From Bolinopsis microptera (lineage: Eukaryota > Ctenophora > Tentaculata > Lobata > Bolinopsidae), in assembly GCF_026151205.1 (NCBI RefSeq), contig NC_087074.1, positions 1,240,001 to 1,304,000 of the forward strand: 64,000 nucleotides of DNA, written 5' to 3'. This document shows positions 34,845 through 48,938 of the stretch, piece by piece (position 1 is the stretch's first letter; each line of letters begins with the position of its first letter). The translations under genes and the position numbers were made by a program. Below the pieces are notes generated by a model, which was not told the origin of the DNA, did no database searches, and was given only the letters and a program-made list of their open reading frames with translations.

Positions 34845-37065
34845 GCGATAACATACAGCGTACTCCAGCCTGCACGCATCCGTTCTTAGCGGCGGGCTCA
34901 AGCCGCGCAGCACGTTCTTATTTTATCTTTTTGCTTTTAATAAATATCGTGTCTATGTGTAGTCTAAATGTTCTTGCTTTGTGTAAACCGAATCCAATTG
35001 AGTTTGTGACCATAAACGGGGGGGATAAGGACCCATGTGCCGGACGGCTTTTTCGGACCCCTGTGGACCTCTACTCTTGAAGTCCGCTCCACAACTTTGA
35101 CATTTATATCTGTTATATATATATAACGGACATTTGACAATTATTAATTCATTATTTTATAATCTAGCTGTCTTGCTGTGGGGGAGGAGTAACGTTCAAC
35201 AAACTAAAGTGCTTTTCAAACATACAAAATTTAAAACCATCATCACGGTTATAGTTCATATCAAGGGCCAAAATTTGGTATACCCTCTATTTCGTGTATA
35301 TCTGTATATCTTCTCCTTAATACTATAATGAAATACAATAGGATCATGTTTCGAGAAAGAAATGGTTGGTCCGATTATTAACAAAACGAAACAAAAGTCC
35401 AACAGGGACTCCCGGAGTCGAAAGTTACTCGCTATTGGCAAGCCTCTTGTTTATAATGGTTTGAATAAGATATATATTTTCTTTATTCCCAAAAAATTTT
35501 GGGCACCAAAATTTGTGCGGCCTCTCGCCAAACTTTTTGCAGACCAATTTTTTGGAATAATCTTTTCCGTCTGACAAATTTTTTTTCTGCTAAAACCAAC
35601 CTTTTTGGCATTTCTGTTTTTTTTTTTTTTTTTGGGCCTGTGGCCCTGAATTATTGAAAGGTGCTTTTTCTTCATATTCAAGTGATATTAATATTTGAAA
35701 TTTTAGTTTTCTTATCTGTATTTTTGTGGGGGGGGGGGGTTTTGGGGAAAACCCAAGTAAAGGCTTATATTTGAAATGAATAGAATATAAACTGGAATAG
35801 TTAACAGCTTCTTATAAAAAGAAAATGGCTACACGGTTCGCAGACTGGAGATTTAAACAAGATCTGCAAATGGATTACATCCACCGTAAAGTCTGATTCT
35901 TCAAAGATCAAGTTATACCGACTTTCAAAGCCTTTCCTTACTTTCATCTGGCTCACTTTTTGTAATTTAAAAGGGAGGCCATATGAAATAAGGAAATGGC
36001 TTTGAAAAGTCGGGTATAACTGATGCTTGTAGATCAGACTTTACGGTGGTGATAATCCATTTGAAGATCTTGGTTTATAATCATCAGCTGACGTACCTGT
36101 AGCCATTTCTTTTTTTAGTAGCTGTTAACTATTCCGGTTTATTTTATTCATTTCAATATAAGCCTTTTTATGGTTCAAGCCACAAATGACAGATTAGAAA
36201 ACTAAATTTCAAATATTATTTCATTGACTATGAAGAAAAAGCCATCTTTCTATTGATTTCAGGGCCACAGGCAGCGATGCAAAAGTTTGGGTTATGCAAT
36301 AAAATTTGGCAGACGGAAAGATTTATGCAAATAACTTTGGTCTGACAAAAAGTTTGGGCGAGAGGCCCGCTCAAATTTTTGGTTTCGCCCAAATTTTTTT
36401 TGGGGAATTAAGGAAATATTAAATTATTTCAAACATTATAAAACAAGAGCTTGCATATAGCCGTGTACTTTTTCGACCGTGGGGTCCCTGATGGACTTTT
36501 GGTTTACTTTTGTTAATAACGGGACCAACCTTCTTTACTCGAAACATGTTTTTCCTATTGTATTTTTTATAGTATTAAAATAAAAAGATGTGAAAGTTAT
36601 ACTAGATATTACAACGAAATAGAGGTATTACAAATTGGCCCTTGATTGAACTATAAACCGTGTTGATGGTTTTAAATTTTTGTATGTTGTAAGACTTTTA
36701 GTTTGTGAAGCGTTTACTCTCACCCCCTCAGCAAGGACTGCTAGTTATAGATTAATGATAATAATTGTCAAATGGTCGTTATATATTATATAACAGTTTT
36801 AATATGGTTCAATAGGTGTGGAGCGACTTCAAGAGTAGTGGTCCACAGGGGTCCGAAAAATGACGTACAGGCCTGGGTCCTTTTCATTGTCACTTATTCT
36901 CATGGATTCGGTTTACACAAGCATGACCATTTTAGAACGTACAATTGACTCGTATTTATTAGTAAAAGCATAAAGTATAAAATTATACGTGCGTGCGCGG
37001 CTTGAGCCGCGACGCATTAAGAACGGATGCGTGCAGGGGCTGGAGTACGCTTTGTATGTAAATTA
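34845..37065. repeat. 2.2-kb imperfect palindrome with arms of about 1.1 kb
   Basis: From the outer ends (ACATACAGCGTACTCCAG near 34,848, its mirror near 37,060) to a loop of about 30 nt around 35,950-35,980, the left half matches the reverse complement of the right half. Paired landmarks include CTCAAGCCGCG, CACAGGGGTCCGAAAAA-type blocks, the TATATAACGGAC/GTCGTTATATA region, ATCAAGGGCCAA, TCCAACAGGGACTCC versus GGGTCCCTGATGGA, and AGACTTTACGGTGG next to the centre. The arms differ by many substitutions and indels (by eye roughly 80-90% alike), which argues against an assembly artefact. There is no open frame of note. It could fold into a very long hairpin or, if transcribed, a long dsRNA. 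Confidence 0.85.
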
Positions 37066-40000
37066 ATGAAATGTTTGCATTGTAAAATACCTTAGATTGA
37101 CGATATATTTTGATCGAAAAGTAAATTTTTACAAAGCTGGCTTTGGATTTATGGTATGATTATAATTTATTTTTTATAAAAAATCCACGGTTATTTTTAA
37201 TTTATTTCTTTTGTCGTAAAATCATAAAAAATTTAATCATGTTTAAGATATGCGCGCTTTGGCTCGGGCCAGTTTATTGACTATATAAATGATATTGAAT
37301 TTTTAAATGTAATGTGATATATTTTAATTTAAAATTTCAAAAACGGAGGCTTATATATATTAGTATATTATTGATTGAAAATAAAGGATAATATTTTTAA
37401 ATCTTGTTTCACTAAATTTGTTTCACTATAATGAACATATTGACAAGGGTGCAGAGTTGAGTCTGTACGGAACCTATTGTTTCAGATCCTCGTTTAACTA
37501 AAAACAAACAATAATTAGCAATTACCTAAAATAGATATTCAATTATACCTGGACAGGTTTTTGGCAGTTCCAATTAATTTTACTGATTATTCTGATTTTT
37601 GCTACAAAACGTTTCTGCAACTGATAGATACAATGATTGTCACAAATGTCCTTATATAAAAAACAACACATTCAATAAAAAAAAAAAAAAAATTCAAAAA
37701 TCAATATATTTTTCCTATATCAATATTGGGAGAAACATTAGAAAATCAACATTGGCCTTGTGGCTCCAAATTCAATCTAAAACCTATTTATCAACAAAGT
37801 CTTTACTCGCACCTCTGTTCCCAAATGGCTTAATAACATGATTGATGGGTTGTTAAATTACGAGATTGATATTTTATAGATTAATAACTTATGATCCATG
37901 ACTTTTTTTTGGAATTTACAGTTAAAATATAAAAATTTTTAAGTCAAAAAGGGGGACTTGCCATATCACACAAGTTGAATTCTTGTAACAGTGACAGTAA
38001 GGGTGAGGTCCATTCATTAACTAAGTTAAATTGATAAATAGTCAATAGCTTTATTATAACGTGCGTACTAAATTCATCTACAGTCGATTCTTCAGATTGT
38101 TCTACAGGGCCCCCGACAAGTTATAAACAAACTTCAATCGATGATATTTTCGGACGCTGATTCGAAATCTCCCCATGACATAGGGTTTAAAATGTCCCTG
38201 ACGAGTTATAGGCGTATAAACTGTCTCGATCACGTGTATGACGTATAAGGTAGTTAGTCTAATTTCTCGTTAGGGTTTGGTGTTTTCAGCATATGCTTTA
38301 TGTTAGGATTGGTTAGGGTTCAGGGTTGGGATAAGATAAGAGGGTTAAGGTTTCGAATAGGGTCGTTCGGACCAAGCTAGAGAACGAGTTGAAAATGTCA
38401 CGCTGACAGTCGAGTGTAGAGTGATTAATTATCATCCATCTTTTAACGATTTATGTTATTACGATGTACTATACGATTCTGATTTTGTCTCTATTTTAAA
38501 ATTTGAGACTTATTTTTAATGCAGAAACAACAAAGGTGTAAAGTGGGTTTTTCTTGATTATACGATTAACAGTGTTGTCTTTAAAATACTTTGGCGCGGC
38601 CAGTCGGTGGATCGGATCGCGATAATTAGATTTGGCAATAAACATGTTATAAATTGGCATTCACAAAAAAATTTTTTAATTTTGTAAATTAAGTTCTTAA
38701 AAATTGTACAATTTTTAAGAACTAATAAAGACTTGAATCCTGTCTAAAGAGAATGGTGCGCGTTTAATTTTTAAATAAACTATCTTAGGACTATTCGCTG
38801 TAATGAGCGCCGCGCAAAGCTGGTTTTAAAAATTGTTGTTTACACTTAAGTCAATTTTTTTTCATATTAAATTGAAACTGATGCAATAAAAACAAATAAT
38901 ATATTTAGCCAATACCAATACCGAGCGCAACGCTATTTTTATTTAAGATTTTCAGCTTCTTGTGATGGGAGGGCAAAATAAAAAAATAGCAGTTAGGTAA
39001 ATACTAAAATAACAATCTATCAATTGATATGGTAATGAATGTTAAAATATAACGACGCTCGCGCTTGCACTTTAATTAAAATCATTATTCAAATGTTCTA
39101 GCAGTCTGCTGGTTTAGAATTGCTAGTCAATTTAACATTTGGCATGATTTTACTTGTGATTGATAAACAATTTTAAATGTGGTTCCTGGATTAGGAAAAC
39201 AAATTAGGAAAACAAATTTAAATTTTTGGTATTTATTAGATACAATCAAAAACATATCCTATCATAAAAATAAAGCCCGCGCGTTGGTTGACTGCATCCT
39301 GTATAAAGGTGGAATAATTTAAGTTTGAAGGTGCAATGACGAATTTACTAAAACCATATCGCGGCGATCACTTTCTCGTGGACACTGTGAGGCCAAAATT
39401 AATTTAAAGTTTCTAGAAATCAATACATACACTACGAGTTACTCATGCTTTTGGATTATAAGAGTGCGGATTGTCAGGTATTCATTCATTCATACTTATC
39501 GGTTTAACAGCTGTAAATTTGAACTCACTATTGTTTAACTACGAAAGCAGAAGTAGATAGTAAAAGTAAAGTAAAGTAAAATTATGACATAACATCATCA
39601 CTAATGTCTACAAAAGTATCATCACCACTACATGAAAAAATAAATATTTCTTATCAAATTTAAAGTGTTATAATTTTATCAAATATTAATTCATGAATAT
39701 AAAAACCACATTACAAAATTTAATTTATTCATATTCCAGTGGGGTAAAGATTTATAAAAACGTTTATTTGTTGCTACATAAGGATGGGAACCACAGTAAT
39801 CAATCGTGTTTGTTTTTCATTATTACTGTTGAACTGGTTTACTTTGCAATTCTTGTTTTAAAACTTCTTTCGAAAAATTCCAAAAAATGAAAGTTCATTT
39901 ACAAGTCATTTTAAATCTTATTCTTTTTAAAACTTTCCAATTCCCAATTTTAAAAAAGAGAGATATGGACAATATACCGTCGACATTCCAAGGAACCGAG

Positions 40001-40850
40001 TGCCGCATTGACTTTTCCGGATCGTTTTTACCGAAGGCTTATCACCAGTTACTCATGCATGCATGTTATAGTCTGATAATATTTGTCTTATCTTAGAAGC
40101 ATTCTGTAAATTGAAAGTGTCGTTTTTTTTATAGAAGTGCCGCCATCCTCCGCCATTTTATCTTTGTGTGCCAAGTTCGTTTATAAAAATATAATCATAT
40201 AATAAGATTGATCCAATGTCTAAGTATGACGGTATATCATGGCTCATCGTTATTAAAAATCCGAAGGAATGATTGATCAAGTAATGTTCTTTCAACACAA
40301 ACTAAACAACTAAAATTGCTGCCTCACAGTGGTGACGCAATTGTAGGGGCAGGCAGTGGTTCAGATAAACTCTCACCCGACGGATGGCGTCTAGGAATTT
40401 ATCAAAATTAAGTTGGCAATTTGCGCCATAAGGGACAATGTGATTTATTTATAATATTGTGTGTGGTTTGTAGAAATTCGTGTCATCTTCAGTATAGCTT
40501 AAATGGCGAGCATGCATCATCCCATCGGCCGGGACGAAAATTACGAGTCAATCACAGAAAGTTAAACCAAAGATAAAATTAACTGGTTCTCTTTTGATTG
40601 GAGATGCTTCATTAGTATAATATCCAATAATCATAAATATTTTCACGATGGAAACAAGTGATAGAAAGAAACCAGCATGAGCATTTTTACAAGCTTCTTC
40701 CTGACATCTCGATTCATCGAACAGTTATGAGGACTCTTCGAGGAAGAGAGAAGATCAGTTTTGTTCTAAAGAAAGCATCAGACATGAGCACATTAGTTAT
40801 TGTGGCCATTTTATGGCTGCCACCCGCTTAATGACCTTTGATGCAGTTTG
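37066..40850. other. AT-rich stretch, no recognised gene
   Basis: Contains a perfect 32-bp palindrome centred on TGTACA at 38,692-38,723. There is also a small cluster of TTAGGG-like words at 38,270-38,350, too few and too scattered to be a telomeric array. Two GCCGCCAT/CCGCCATTTT words lie near 40,140-40,160, similar to YY1 sites. An AAAGTAAAGTAAAGTAAA run lies near 39,560. The open frames are short, and no domain was recognised. Confidence 0.5.
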
Positions 40851-42870
40851 GTCTGAGCCTCCTGTAATTCAAGGAGACAAGAGGTTTTCAAGTATCTTTC
40901 TCAGTTGTTTCAAGACTTTGTATCTTGATAAATGGGGCTATTCCACCGTGACGGACACCACGATTATGCCATTTTTTAAGTTCAAACGAATGTTGTGTTT
41001 TTTCAGGATGTTGCTTCTTTTCAGCTTATATTCGTATTTTATTATGCCACTTTTAACCTTTCTATAGGTTGTTGTGAAAATTTCAGACCCCTACCGTTAT
41101 TACTTCTGTGGTAGCACCCCCTATGACGGAGCGACTTAAATATGGATCACTTTTTTTTGGTGGTGTCATACTCTCGAAGGTACCCCATATCTATCTCAAA
41201 ACGTGATCTATTATCTCTAATTTGACATGAGTGATAGAAAAAAGGTTTTAGGGATTTCTGAGATCAGTTTTTTGGAGATGCTCTGTTTTGTTTTGCGTGG
41301 GCCATATTTCTATTGTGACGGACGTGGCTGTGACGACACACGTTTTTTTGCAATTTTTCCAAATTTTCTATTTGACACTTTTATCTTGTTCTGTGACCTC
41401 ATTCTATGTTTATTGCAATTTTTTTGGCCGCTAGTACTTCCACGAGGTATGCAATAGCCAAAATCGTCCATTTTGGGCATTACCGCGAGGTTATCAATTA
41501 GGCGGGCAGCAATTATTTCTCTACTTGTACAAATTTATAACTTGGTTAAACATTCATCTCTGTTCAACACATCACACTGTTGAGACCATATCAAAAGTTA
41601 GTGTTTAAAATGTGGAAGTTATTGAATTTTACTCAAAAATAGCGAAAAATAGGGTAATGTCCATTTTTTTTTGTGCCCTATTACCCCTGAAAAAGGTTAA
41701 GGCAAAGAAAATGGCAAAATCAGTAAATTAATTATTGAATTGCATTGAAGTTATTTAGAGTCTAGTCAACGTAGTTAACCTTATTGACTTCAATTTGTCT
41801 TGGTTTTAGTCAAAATTATGAAATATGGATATAATGGCTATTAAGTGAGCCTTTTTCATTATCGCCATATATGGGATATACAAAATATACATAACTCAGT
41901 TATTTTTCTGTCCAATTTCGATTTGCACATCGTTTTGTTAAGAACACGGTCTCGCTTGAACACAAATGCATTATTTAAAAGTCTGTTTTAAAAGATTTTT
42001 TGGAGCAATTTTCAAAAAAATGTGACGGACGCGAAAAGTTGGGAACCCTTCAAAAATTTTTTCTTAAAGATACAAGCACTGATAATTTTCTACGGTCTCT
42101 CCCACCCATTATTACCTTACCTTCAGAAGTGGATAGGTTACAGTGGTTTTTGAATATAAATAGCACTATGTGGCTCTGAAAAACTATTTTTTGCTTTATT
42201 TTGTGACGGACGCGACACAATCTTTGTGGAAAGTTTTAGAAATTGAAAAATTTTTTTGAGAGTAACGGTTTGAATCTTGCATGGCTCTCATTTTTATGCC
42301 TATGCTTAAGTGTATGGAAGTTTCTAGAGAAATATTCATGCATACCATAACTGTGGCCCTTGGAAAATTTGTAATTGATTTTTTTTCATTTTCCGAGTAG
42401 TGTACCTTTGAAATGAGATAAAACAAAAGTTTAATGCAATATGAAACAAAAAAAAACTTTTGTGTCCTGTAAGGTTAGAGTATAGAATGAAATATTTTAA
42501 CCAAAATTAGGTGCCTTTCTTAATTTTTCATTTTTACTCCAAGTGGAACCTTACAGTGGAATTGCCAAAGGTCTCTTTTAGATGCCTTTTCGTTTCCTAG
42601 CATATAGTGCTGGAGAAGTCGGACAGAAACTTTTGTTGCTGCATAGGCTGATACTATTGCTCAAGAAATTGTTATCAAATGCTGACTGTAGTCAAGGCTC
42701 GGGACTTAGAGCAAGAAAGGACAAGATGTCAGCCACAGCCTGGATGTGATATCAGAACGTCAGCAAGAACTGATAGTCACAAAGATTTCAGGAGAGAGAT
42801 GATAAAGTCATTATTGTAGATTTTAAGAGTCTGGCGATAGGGGTGTCCTTGCTCCGTTCCCTTTGCCAAT
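40851..42870. other. AT-rich region with recurring TGTGACGGAC word
   Basis: (T/C)GTGACGGAC occurs at 40,948, 41,314, 42,021 and 42,202, each within otherwise dissimilar T-rich sequence. Plus-strand frames at 40,813-41,067 and 41,227-41,457 cover the first two but show no family signature. It may be a decayed repeat-containing exon series or an ordered degenerate repeat. No call can be made. Confidence 0.4.
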
Positions 42871-42879
42871 ATCAATTTT

Positions 42880-44360
42880 AGGCGACAAAGAGTTTGGAAT
42901 TTTTAATATGGGCTCAATATAGAGTTTTTGTACATTATCACTTAGGAGTTGAGAAGTTACAGGTTTTTCCAAGGCATGTAATTTTGTGCAGAAGGAGTGG
43001 TCCCTACCTTACAGTGTCAAAGGCATCCTATCTTACGATCTACAAAGCATGCATAATGGAATGGCTTTTTGTGTGTGCTTTTTGTTAACACTTCATCCAG
43101 ATCGGAATTGAGTCAGCCACACCCAGCTCTTCTTGTAGTGCAGGTAACTGGTGTCTTGCACCTCTGACACAATAGGTGATGGTTGTACGGAGAATCATCG
43201 AATGCTGTTGCAGTAAGAAAGGCCTCACCCACTGTCACCACCAAATGGTTCTTTTGGATATTCGCCAGAGAGTGGTGAGCTGCCGTGAATGTAGTCATTA
43301 TTGGCTGTCCAGATTGTTACTCGTGTTGTGCCCGTATAAGAAGTTGTTTTTGTCTAGGAGCAGCCCACTGTTTTTGATCTTTGTGATCACACATAGTATC
43401 TTGGTCTCCTTGTTGTTTTGAACAGTTCTGCATTGCAGATTTGTTTCGATTGCTGGTCAACCTAGATCTATTTTTTGTAGCTCATTATGTTTGCCTGAGT
43501 GTAATAGGCACCAGTTCTTGAAATGATGCTGCGTTTGGTCCTATCTTTTGGTTCGTGTGACTTATTTTCTTTCCAAATAGGAAGTACTTTTTCGGGTATT
43601 GTTAAGACATGAAAGCTTGGTATCTGCTTGCGTCAACTTGGTAGAGTGTAGCTGAGTGGTTGTCACCTTTGTGAGTACTTTGCACATGGAATTTTAACCG
43701 AAAGTGTTCGAGTTGCACATCAGTGGTGTGGGGAGGTGGTGAGCATGTTCGGTTAATCCCTTGGTGGATTTCAGGAATGATCCAGATATTTTCTAGAATG
43801 ATTTTATTCCGAAGCTTTTAAATTGTTAGGACAATTGTGAAGCCAAAATAGGTGATGCGTTTTGAACGTTTAGTTAGGACCATTGTTTTAAGAGGAGATG
43901 AGGCTGTAAAGTTTAGACCGTAGTTGCTGGTTAGTTGATTTTGTTATTAATCCCACTTTCTTTTGCTCTTCTTTTAAGTTTTGAGACGCAATTGTTTCTT
44001 GAAAAATTGAGGTCTGCATCTACTTTTACCCCAAGGACTTTGTGCTTTGGTCGTTGTTGATGCTTTTCCCATTAATACATAATTTCTGCAGGTTTCTGTT
44101 CATTTCAGTTATAAGCTGCAGTTTCATGTTATGGCTCCGTAATATTCGTATCACATTCACTACTTGCTTGTTCTTGATGCACACTTGCTGAGGTGGTCAC
44201 AATCCATCTGCATTTTTCATGCTTCCTGAGATGTTTCGAATGGAAATCATAAAGGTACCGTCATCAGCAAAATTTGTAGCAGCTTGTTCTTTTTACTTTT
44301 CGGGGGTGGTGTGTGTCATGTCTGCTATGTATAGGATGATGAGGAGAGGTGTAGAATTTA
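42880..44360 (-). mobile_element. LINE ORF2 (reverse transcriptase to C-terminus), heavily frame-broken
   Basis: 44,360-44,109 on the minus strand is the noisy twin of the RT core at 1-262. The minus-strand reading then continues to the C-terminus: a KSLGVKVDADLNFS segment (about 44,045-44,005; the RT thumb entry in relatives reads 'LG(V/I)..D..L.(F/W)'), more degraded protein, and a final frame at 43,298-43,113. That frame contains CQRCKTPVTC, recalling the C-x2-C zinc-binding tail of many LINE ORF2 proteins. Frame changes come every few dozen bases. Because the adjacent copy 2 block shows the same kind of scattered indels, some of these breaks may be sequencing error instead of decay. Confidence 0.7.
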
Positions 44361-45365
44361 GTACAAAAAATGTTTGACCGAGGCTCATTTTTGATCATAC
44401 GATATTCTAAAAATAGACACATTTTATCATACATATTATAAAATACGATATTCTAAATTAATTTAAAAATAAACAATTAGTTAAGATGGTACAAGCACAT
44501 TTAAATAAATTTTTTAATTCCAATTTTTATCACAAAATTCGAAGATGCTACAAATTCGATGCCAATTTTATGGGCCCTTATTTCGTTACTATAATGTATA
44601 CGTGCATGATACGAAACTGGTTACTTGTAAAGCTGCACTGGAAAGAGAGCGTAATTAATTTTAATAATTGGCTTAATCTTTGAGGATTTTCGTGATTTTT
44701 TTTGCTATCAGGACTTTAAATCAGTATAGATATACATTCATTTAAATCAAGGGTGCAATTGGCAGAGCACAATCAAATTTTTAAGGGTTGCAATTGGCCA
44801 GAGCACAATTCATTGCTACCAATTATAAATTTTTTCGTGATTTTGGTTAGTTCTTTGTGTACCATATTTTCTAATACTTTCAAATGAATTTCAAAAAATT
44901 TAATTTTTTTTAAGACATCCTTTTTTGTTTTTGCACTTAAGGGATCATTTTAATTCAGTTCTTCCTGCATGCCTCCCCATATTTGACGTCAATCACGTAT
45001 TTCGATACCGTTGATTCTGATGCAGTGTGAAACTTGTTAGTTCCACCCCATCTGTATTGTTAACTCTTAATCACATATGATGAGCTAGGATCAGCTTGAG
45101 GTCTTCACTTGCCCCCAATAAGTGCGACTAAAGCAGTAATTATAATCCAAAATAAGGGTGAATGGGAGACTCCATGTGTAAATGGAACTTTATATAAGAT
45201 TTATGAGGGAACCCTTAAAGATCGGTTTCATTGATCGATTTCTAGGCAGGGCTTCGCCTCATTTAAACCTCAATCACGGGATTCCAGATCATTGGCTGAG
45301 TCGACCAAAGGAGATTGCTCAAAAGTCTCTATTTGCGTCCTTTAGGATTTATGGCAGAAGACGGT

Positions 45366-45680
45366 TCTCGTGACTTGCAACCTTCCTATTAGGGCCCGTC
45401 TAGCTGATCAATGGGCCATCGGACTGCAACCCTTCCTATTCGGAATCCCTTCTAGCGATCACGGGGCACTCGAGTTCATGCAAACCTTCCTTATACGGTC
45501 CTTACTAGCGAATCTTGGGCCACTCGAGACTGAATACCTTCTTTTACGGGTCCCTTCTAGCGAATCACTGGCCACTCGAAGTCTGCAAACTTCCTATTTC
45601 GGGTCCATTCTGCGATCACTGGCCCACTCGAGACTGCAACCATCCTATTACGGGCCCCTTCCTAGCGATCACTGGCCACC
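45366..45680. repeat. 52-bp tandem repeat array, copy 2
   Basis: About six units corresponding to 1,246-1,557. Every unit carries different single-base gains and losses, although the six clean-copy units are virtually identical to each other. Confidence 0.85.
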
Positions 45681-48600
45681 CCATTACACATGTATTCTAA
45701 ACTTTTAATCAAATTCTTCATGGGCCATCCATGGGCATTGCTTTTAAGTTTTGATGAAAATAAACATTAGCATGTGTTATAGTTCTCTATATTAGCTAGT
45801 ACAGCTTGAAACCTGGACTCAGCCCTGATGCCTATTTGTGTGTTCGCTAACTGCAGTTAAGAAGTATGGGAAACTTTAATTTTAGACACAAGCTGTTTTT
45901 GTTTTGCTTAAAAAATTTTGTTTTACCTTAAATGGGACCCGGCCCCATCACTTATGCAGATTCAGAACATCGTGTGAACTAGTCGTGTGTGGGACACCTT
46001 AAATAATACCATGATTATTTAAGCTTAACAATAGCACTAAAGCTCCTCATTTGAACTTTTGATGCACAATCAATGTTATATCTCCATATGTCAATAAGAA
46101 TCTAGGATTCTTGAAAGCCTTTTCATACGAAGGAGGGACATAGAAATAGACTGTCATGAGCTGTCTAATGCCATGCTGTACATGCTTGCAATTCAAAGGC
46201 CAACAAGTAGTGGAGAATTTATTTCTACTTATTTGAATCGTGAGTTCCCTTATCTCTCTGCTTTCCTTCCACTGCTGTATTGTGGGGCTTAACAAGTATT
46301 ACATCCATGCCAAGGAAAATTAGGAAGCAGTATGAGACCAAAGACTGCCAACATATTGCCATTATGATTTGTTATTTCATTCAGCTTGATTGTGTGAATA
46401 CCTGAGGGATGAAGGAGGACTAATTGAATGTAGTGTTAATATACAACTATTAAATTATTACTGAATATTGTCATTATTCAAGTTACAGATTTAGCATTAT
46501 TAGGACTTGACCCTTAATGGTAGAAACTTTATAAAAGTTACTTAACATAAGATATAGCGGTATTTTTACCTTTATTAAGATGTGACACATTATATGCTTT
46601 AAAATAATATGTCAACTGAATTTTTTTGTTGTATCTGTCTGAGTACTTCAAAGTTTTTCTCTATATTTCAATGACTTATTAAGTTATTCAGTTTGCTTTC
46701 TGTAGTTCCTTTTTCTTGCCCTCACAATTAATCCTATCCAAGGATTGAGGGTCAAAACAAGTTTACATCCAAAAATTGTTAGACCTTGGTACAAATTTAT
46801 GTTTTCGGAATAATTTGGGTTTACAACAGGACCTCCAGAAATCTTTGTTTGATTGATAAAATTAAGCTATCGTTTAATTGGATCAGCTGTTCAGTTGATC
46901 TTTTTCAAGATTACTTGATAAGGATTTCAAAACAGTGAGATAATAAATTGTTAACGTTTGTGCTTTTTACATAATCTAACAATGTTGGATCTGCATATTT
47001 TTAGTGCTAACATCATTCTTACATGTTCATTGAATAATTACCTGCCAAAAAATAATTGTGCCACTTATATCACGATGGCTGAATGAGCATATAATATACA
47101 CAGTCTGTTTAAGAGAGGTATGGTAATTAAGGGTTTATAAAACATTGCACATGGACATTTGAAGTTTGATACAGCCCTCTGATAGCCAGATAAAAAAGGC
47201 TGCTTTCATGGTTTATCCTTTCTTACAGTAACTTACAACTGCTTGATTTTCGCTGTTGATTGTGCACATCAGGTACCAGTTACATGATATCTTACAATAT
47301 CTGCAAATCCAATTCACTTATAACACACTTTTGGTTTGACCAATCCGTTATTTAATCAGGATAGGATTCTCATAAGTAAAGGCATTAAGAATAAGCATCA
47401 TATGAGGTGAATGAGCGTTGTTTATGATTGTTACATATGAATAATATATTAACAAGCAAAGGTTTTATAAAAACAAAGAGCTAATTGTATTTATAGTAAT
47501 TTCGATGGATTCAATTCAATCAATAAAATACACCTATCATCCATACATTGTTTTTTCACCTGGTTTGACTGAAACAGGTTGTACATTTTCTTTGATTTAA
47601 TATAAAAAATATTTTATCATTTCAAGATTTTTATTCCAGAGGGGACTAGCATATTAATGTTGAAAACTTAGGATCTACTTCACCTTTTTATTTAGGAAGG
47701 AACCTTTACTGTGAACGTGAGTATGAATGACTTAACTTTTATGGATTAACTTGTAGATTTGTTTTGATTTGCTTTGTTTTACATTTTGATAAAAACATTT
47801 TTTGCTGTTGTTTCCAATTTGAATCAATCCTCAGTGATTTGAATGGATTATATTGACCATTGGTAAATTCATCATCTTAAATCAAAATTAACTAGTATTT
47901 GCTATTGTTGCATATTTTTTCGAAGGGAAGCAAAAAGTAAGGAAATTAAAATTTGTATTAATTTAACAGCTACATCTAATATATTTCAGAATTTCCATTT
48001 GAAAGTAACACTGAAATCCGAGTTCCGAAAATATGTTAACCAAACATGAGGCCAAGGTGTATTCTTTCTGAGATAAGATAATCAGCCTTCTCTATACCTG
48101 TGTTCCGAGTTTCCTTTATATAATAAGTCATTTGCAACATTGCTTTTTCTGTTGTGCAGTTACTTGTATATAACCGCTGGTCAAAGCGATACTCCTGTGC
48201 AAGTAAGAAAGGTATCCATACAAGACTTTTGTTGATCATCTTCCATGAGCATCACCTGATATAAAACTATAACTTCTCCCCCAGTATATTATATGTATAC
48301 TTAAATGTATGGTTTAAAATTTTCATTCTCTCTAGGGAATAGCATCTGTCCATGGCATATGGTATACCAGCCGATTATTATCTCCATCATATCGCTCTGA
48401 ACTGTCAACACCTGACACCTGATACCTCTCTCAGATTAGAAGAGAACTCTAGTTACTGGCCTGTGAATTATTCCAGATTGTGTTGAATTGAGGGAAACAC
48501 GCTGCTTGGTTGGGAGCATGGAATGGATGTGATACAAATTGTAAATTAGAAAGTCGTGGGGAGTCTCGGGCTGTCATGTCTTGTTAATTAGGGCAAACTG

Positions 48601-48938
48601 GCAAATTGTGTCTTCACCCCAGCTTTATGTGACATATACTGTACCCATTTGACAGTGCATCCTGACCCAATGTTACTGATAATATATATCGCAATATTAT
48701 ATATTGTTTTAACAGCTCATCTGTATTTCGGAATAGTTTTCTGCTGAGTGGATATATCATTTGAGCTCTATCAAACAGACATTAGTGTCAGCATGTACAG
48801 ATCAAAATATTGAGCGGTCTCGTTGCACTATTTCTTACATCCAGCTTGTGGTCATTACATAAACACGTGCAAGGTTGTAATAGGCACGCATTATGAAATG
48901 TACAATTAGAGCGTGGTATTCAGCAGGCTGAGCCTAAA

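Noticed and set aside
34845-37065. Palindrome as an assembly or amplification artefact
   Set aside because: The two arms differ by many substitutions and indels, whereas artefactual inverted copies are near-identical.
38270-38350. Interstitial telomere array (TTAGGG words)
   Set aside because: Only a few scattered, non-tandem TTAGGG-like words are present.
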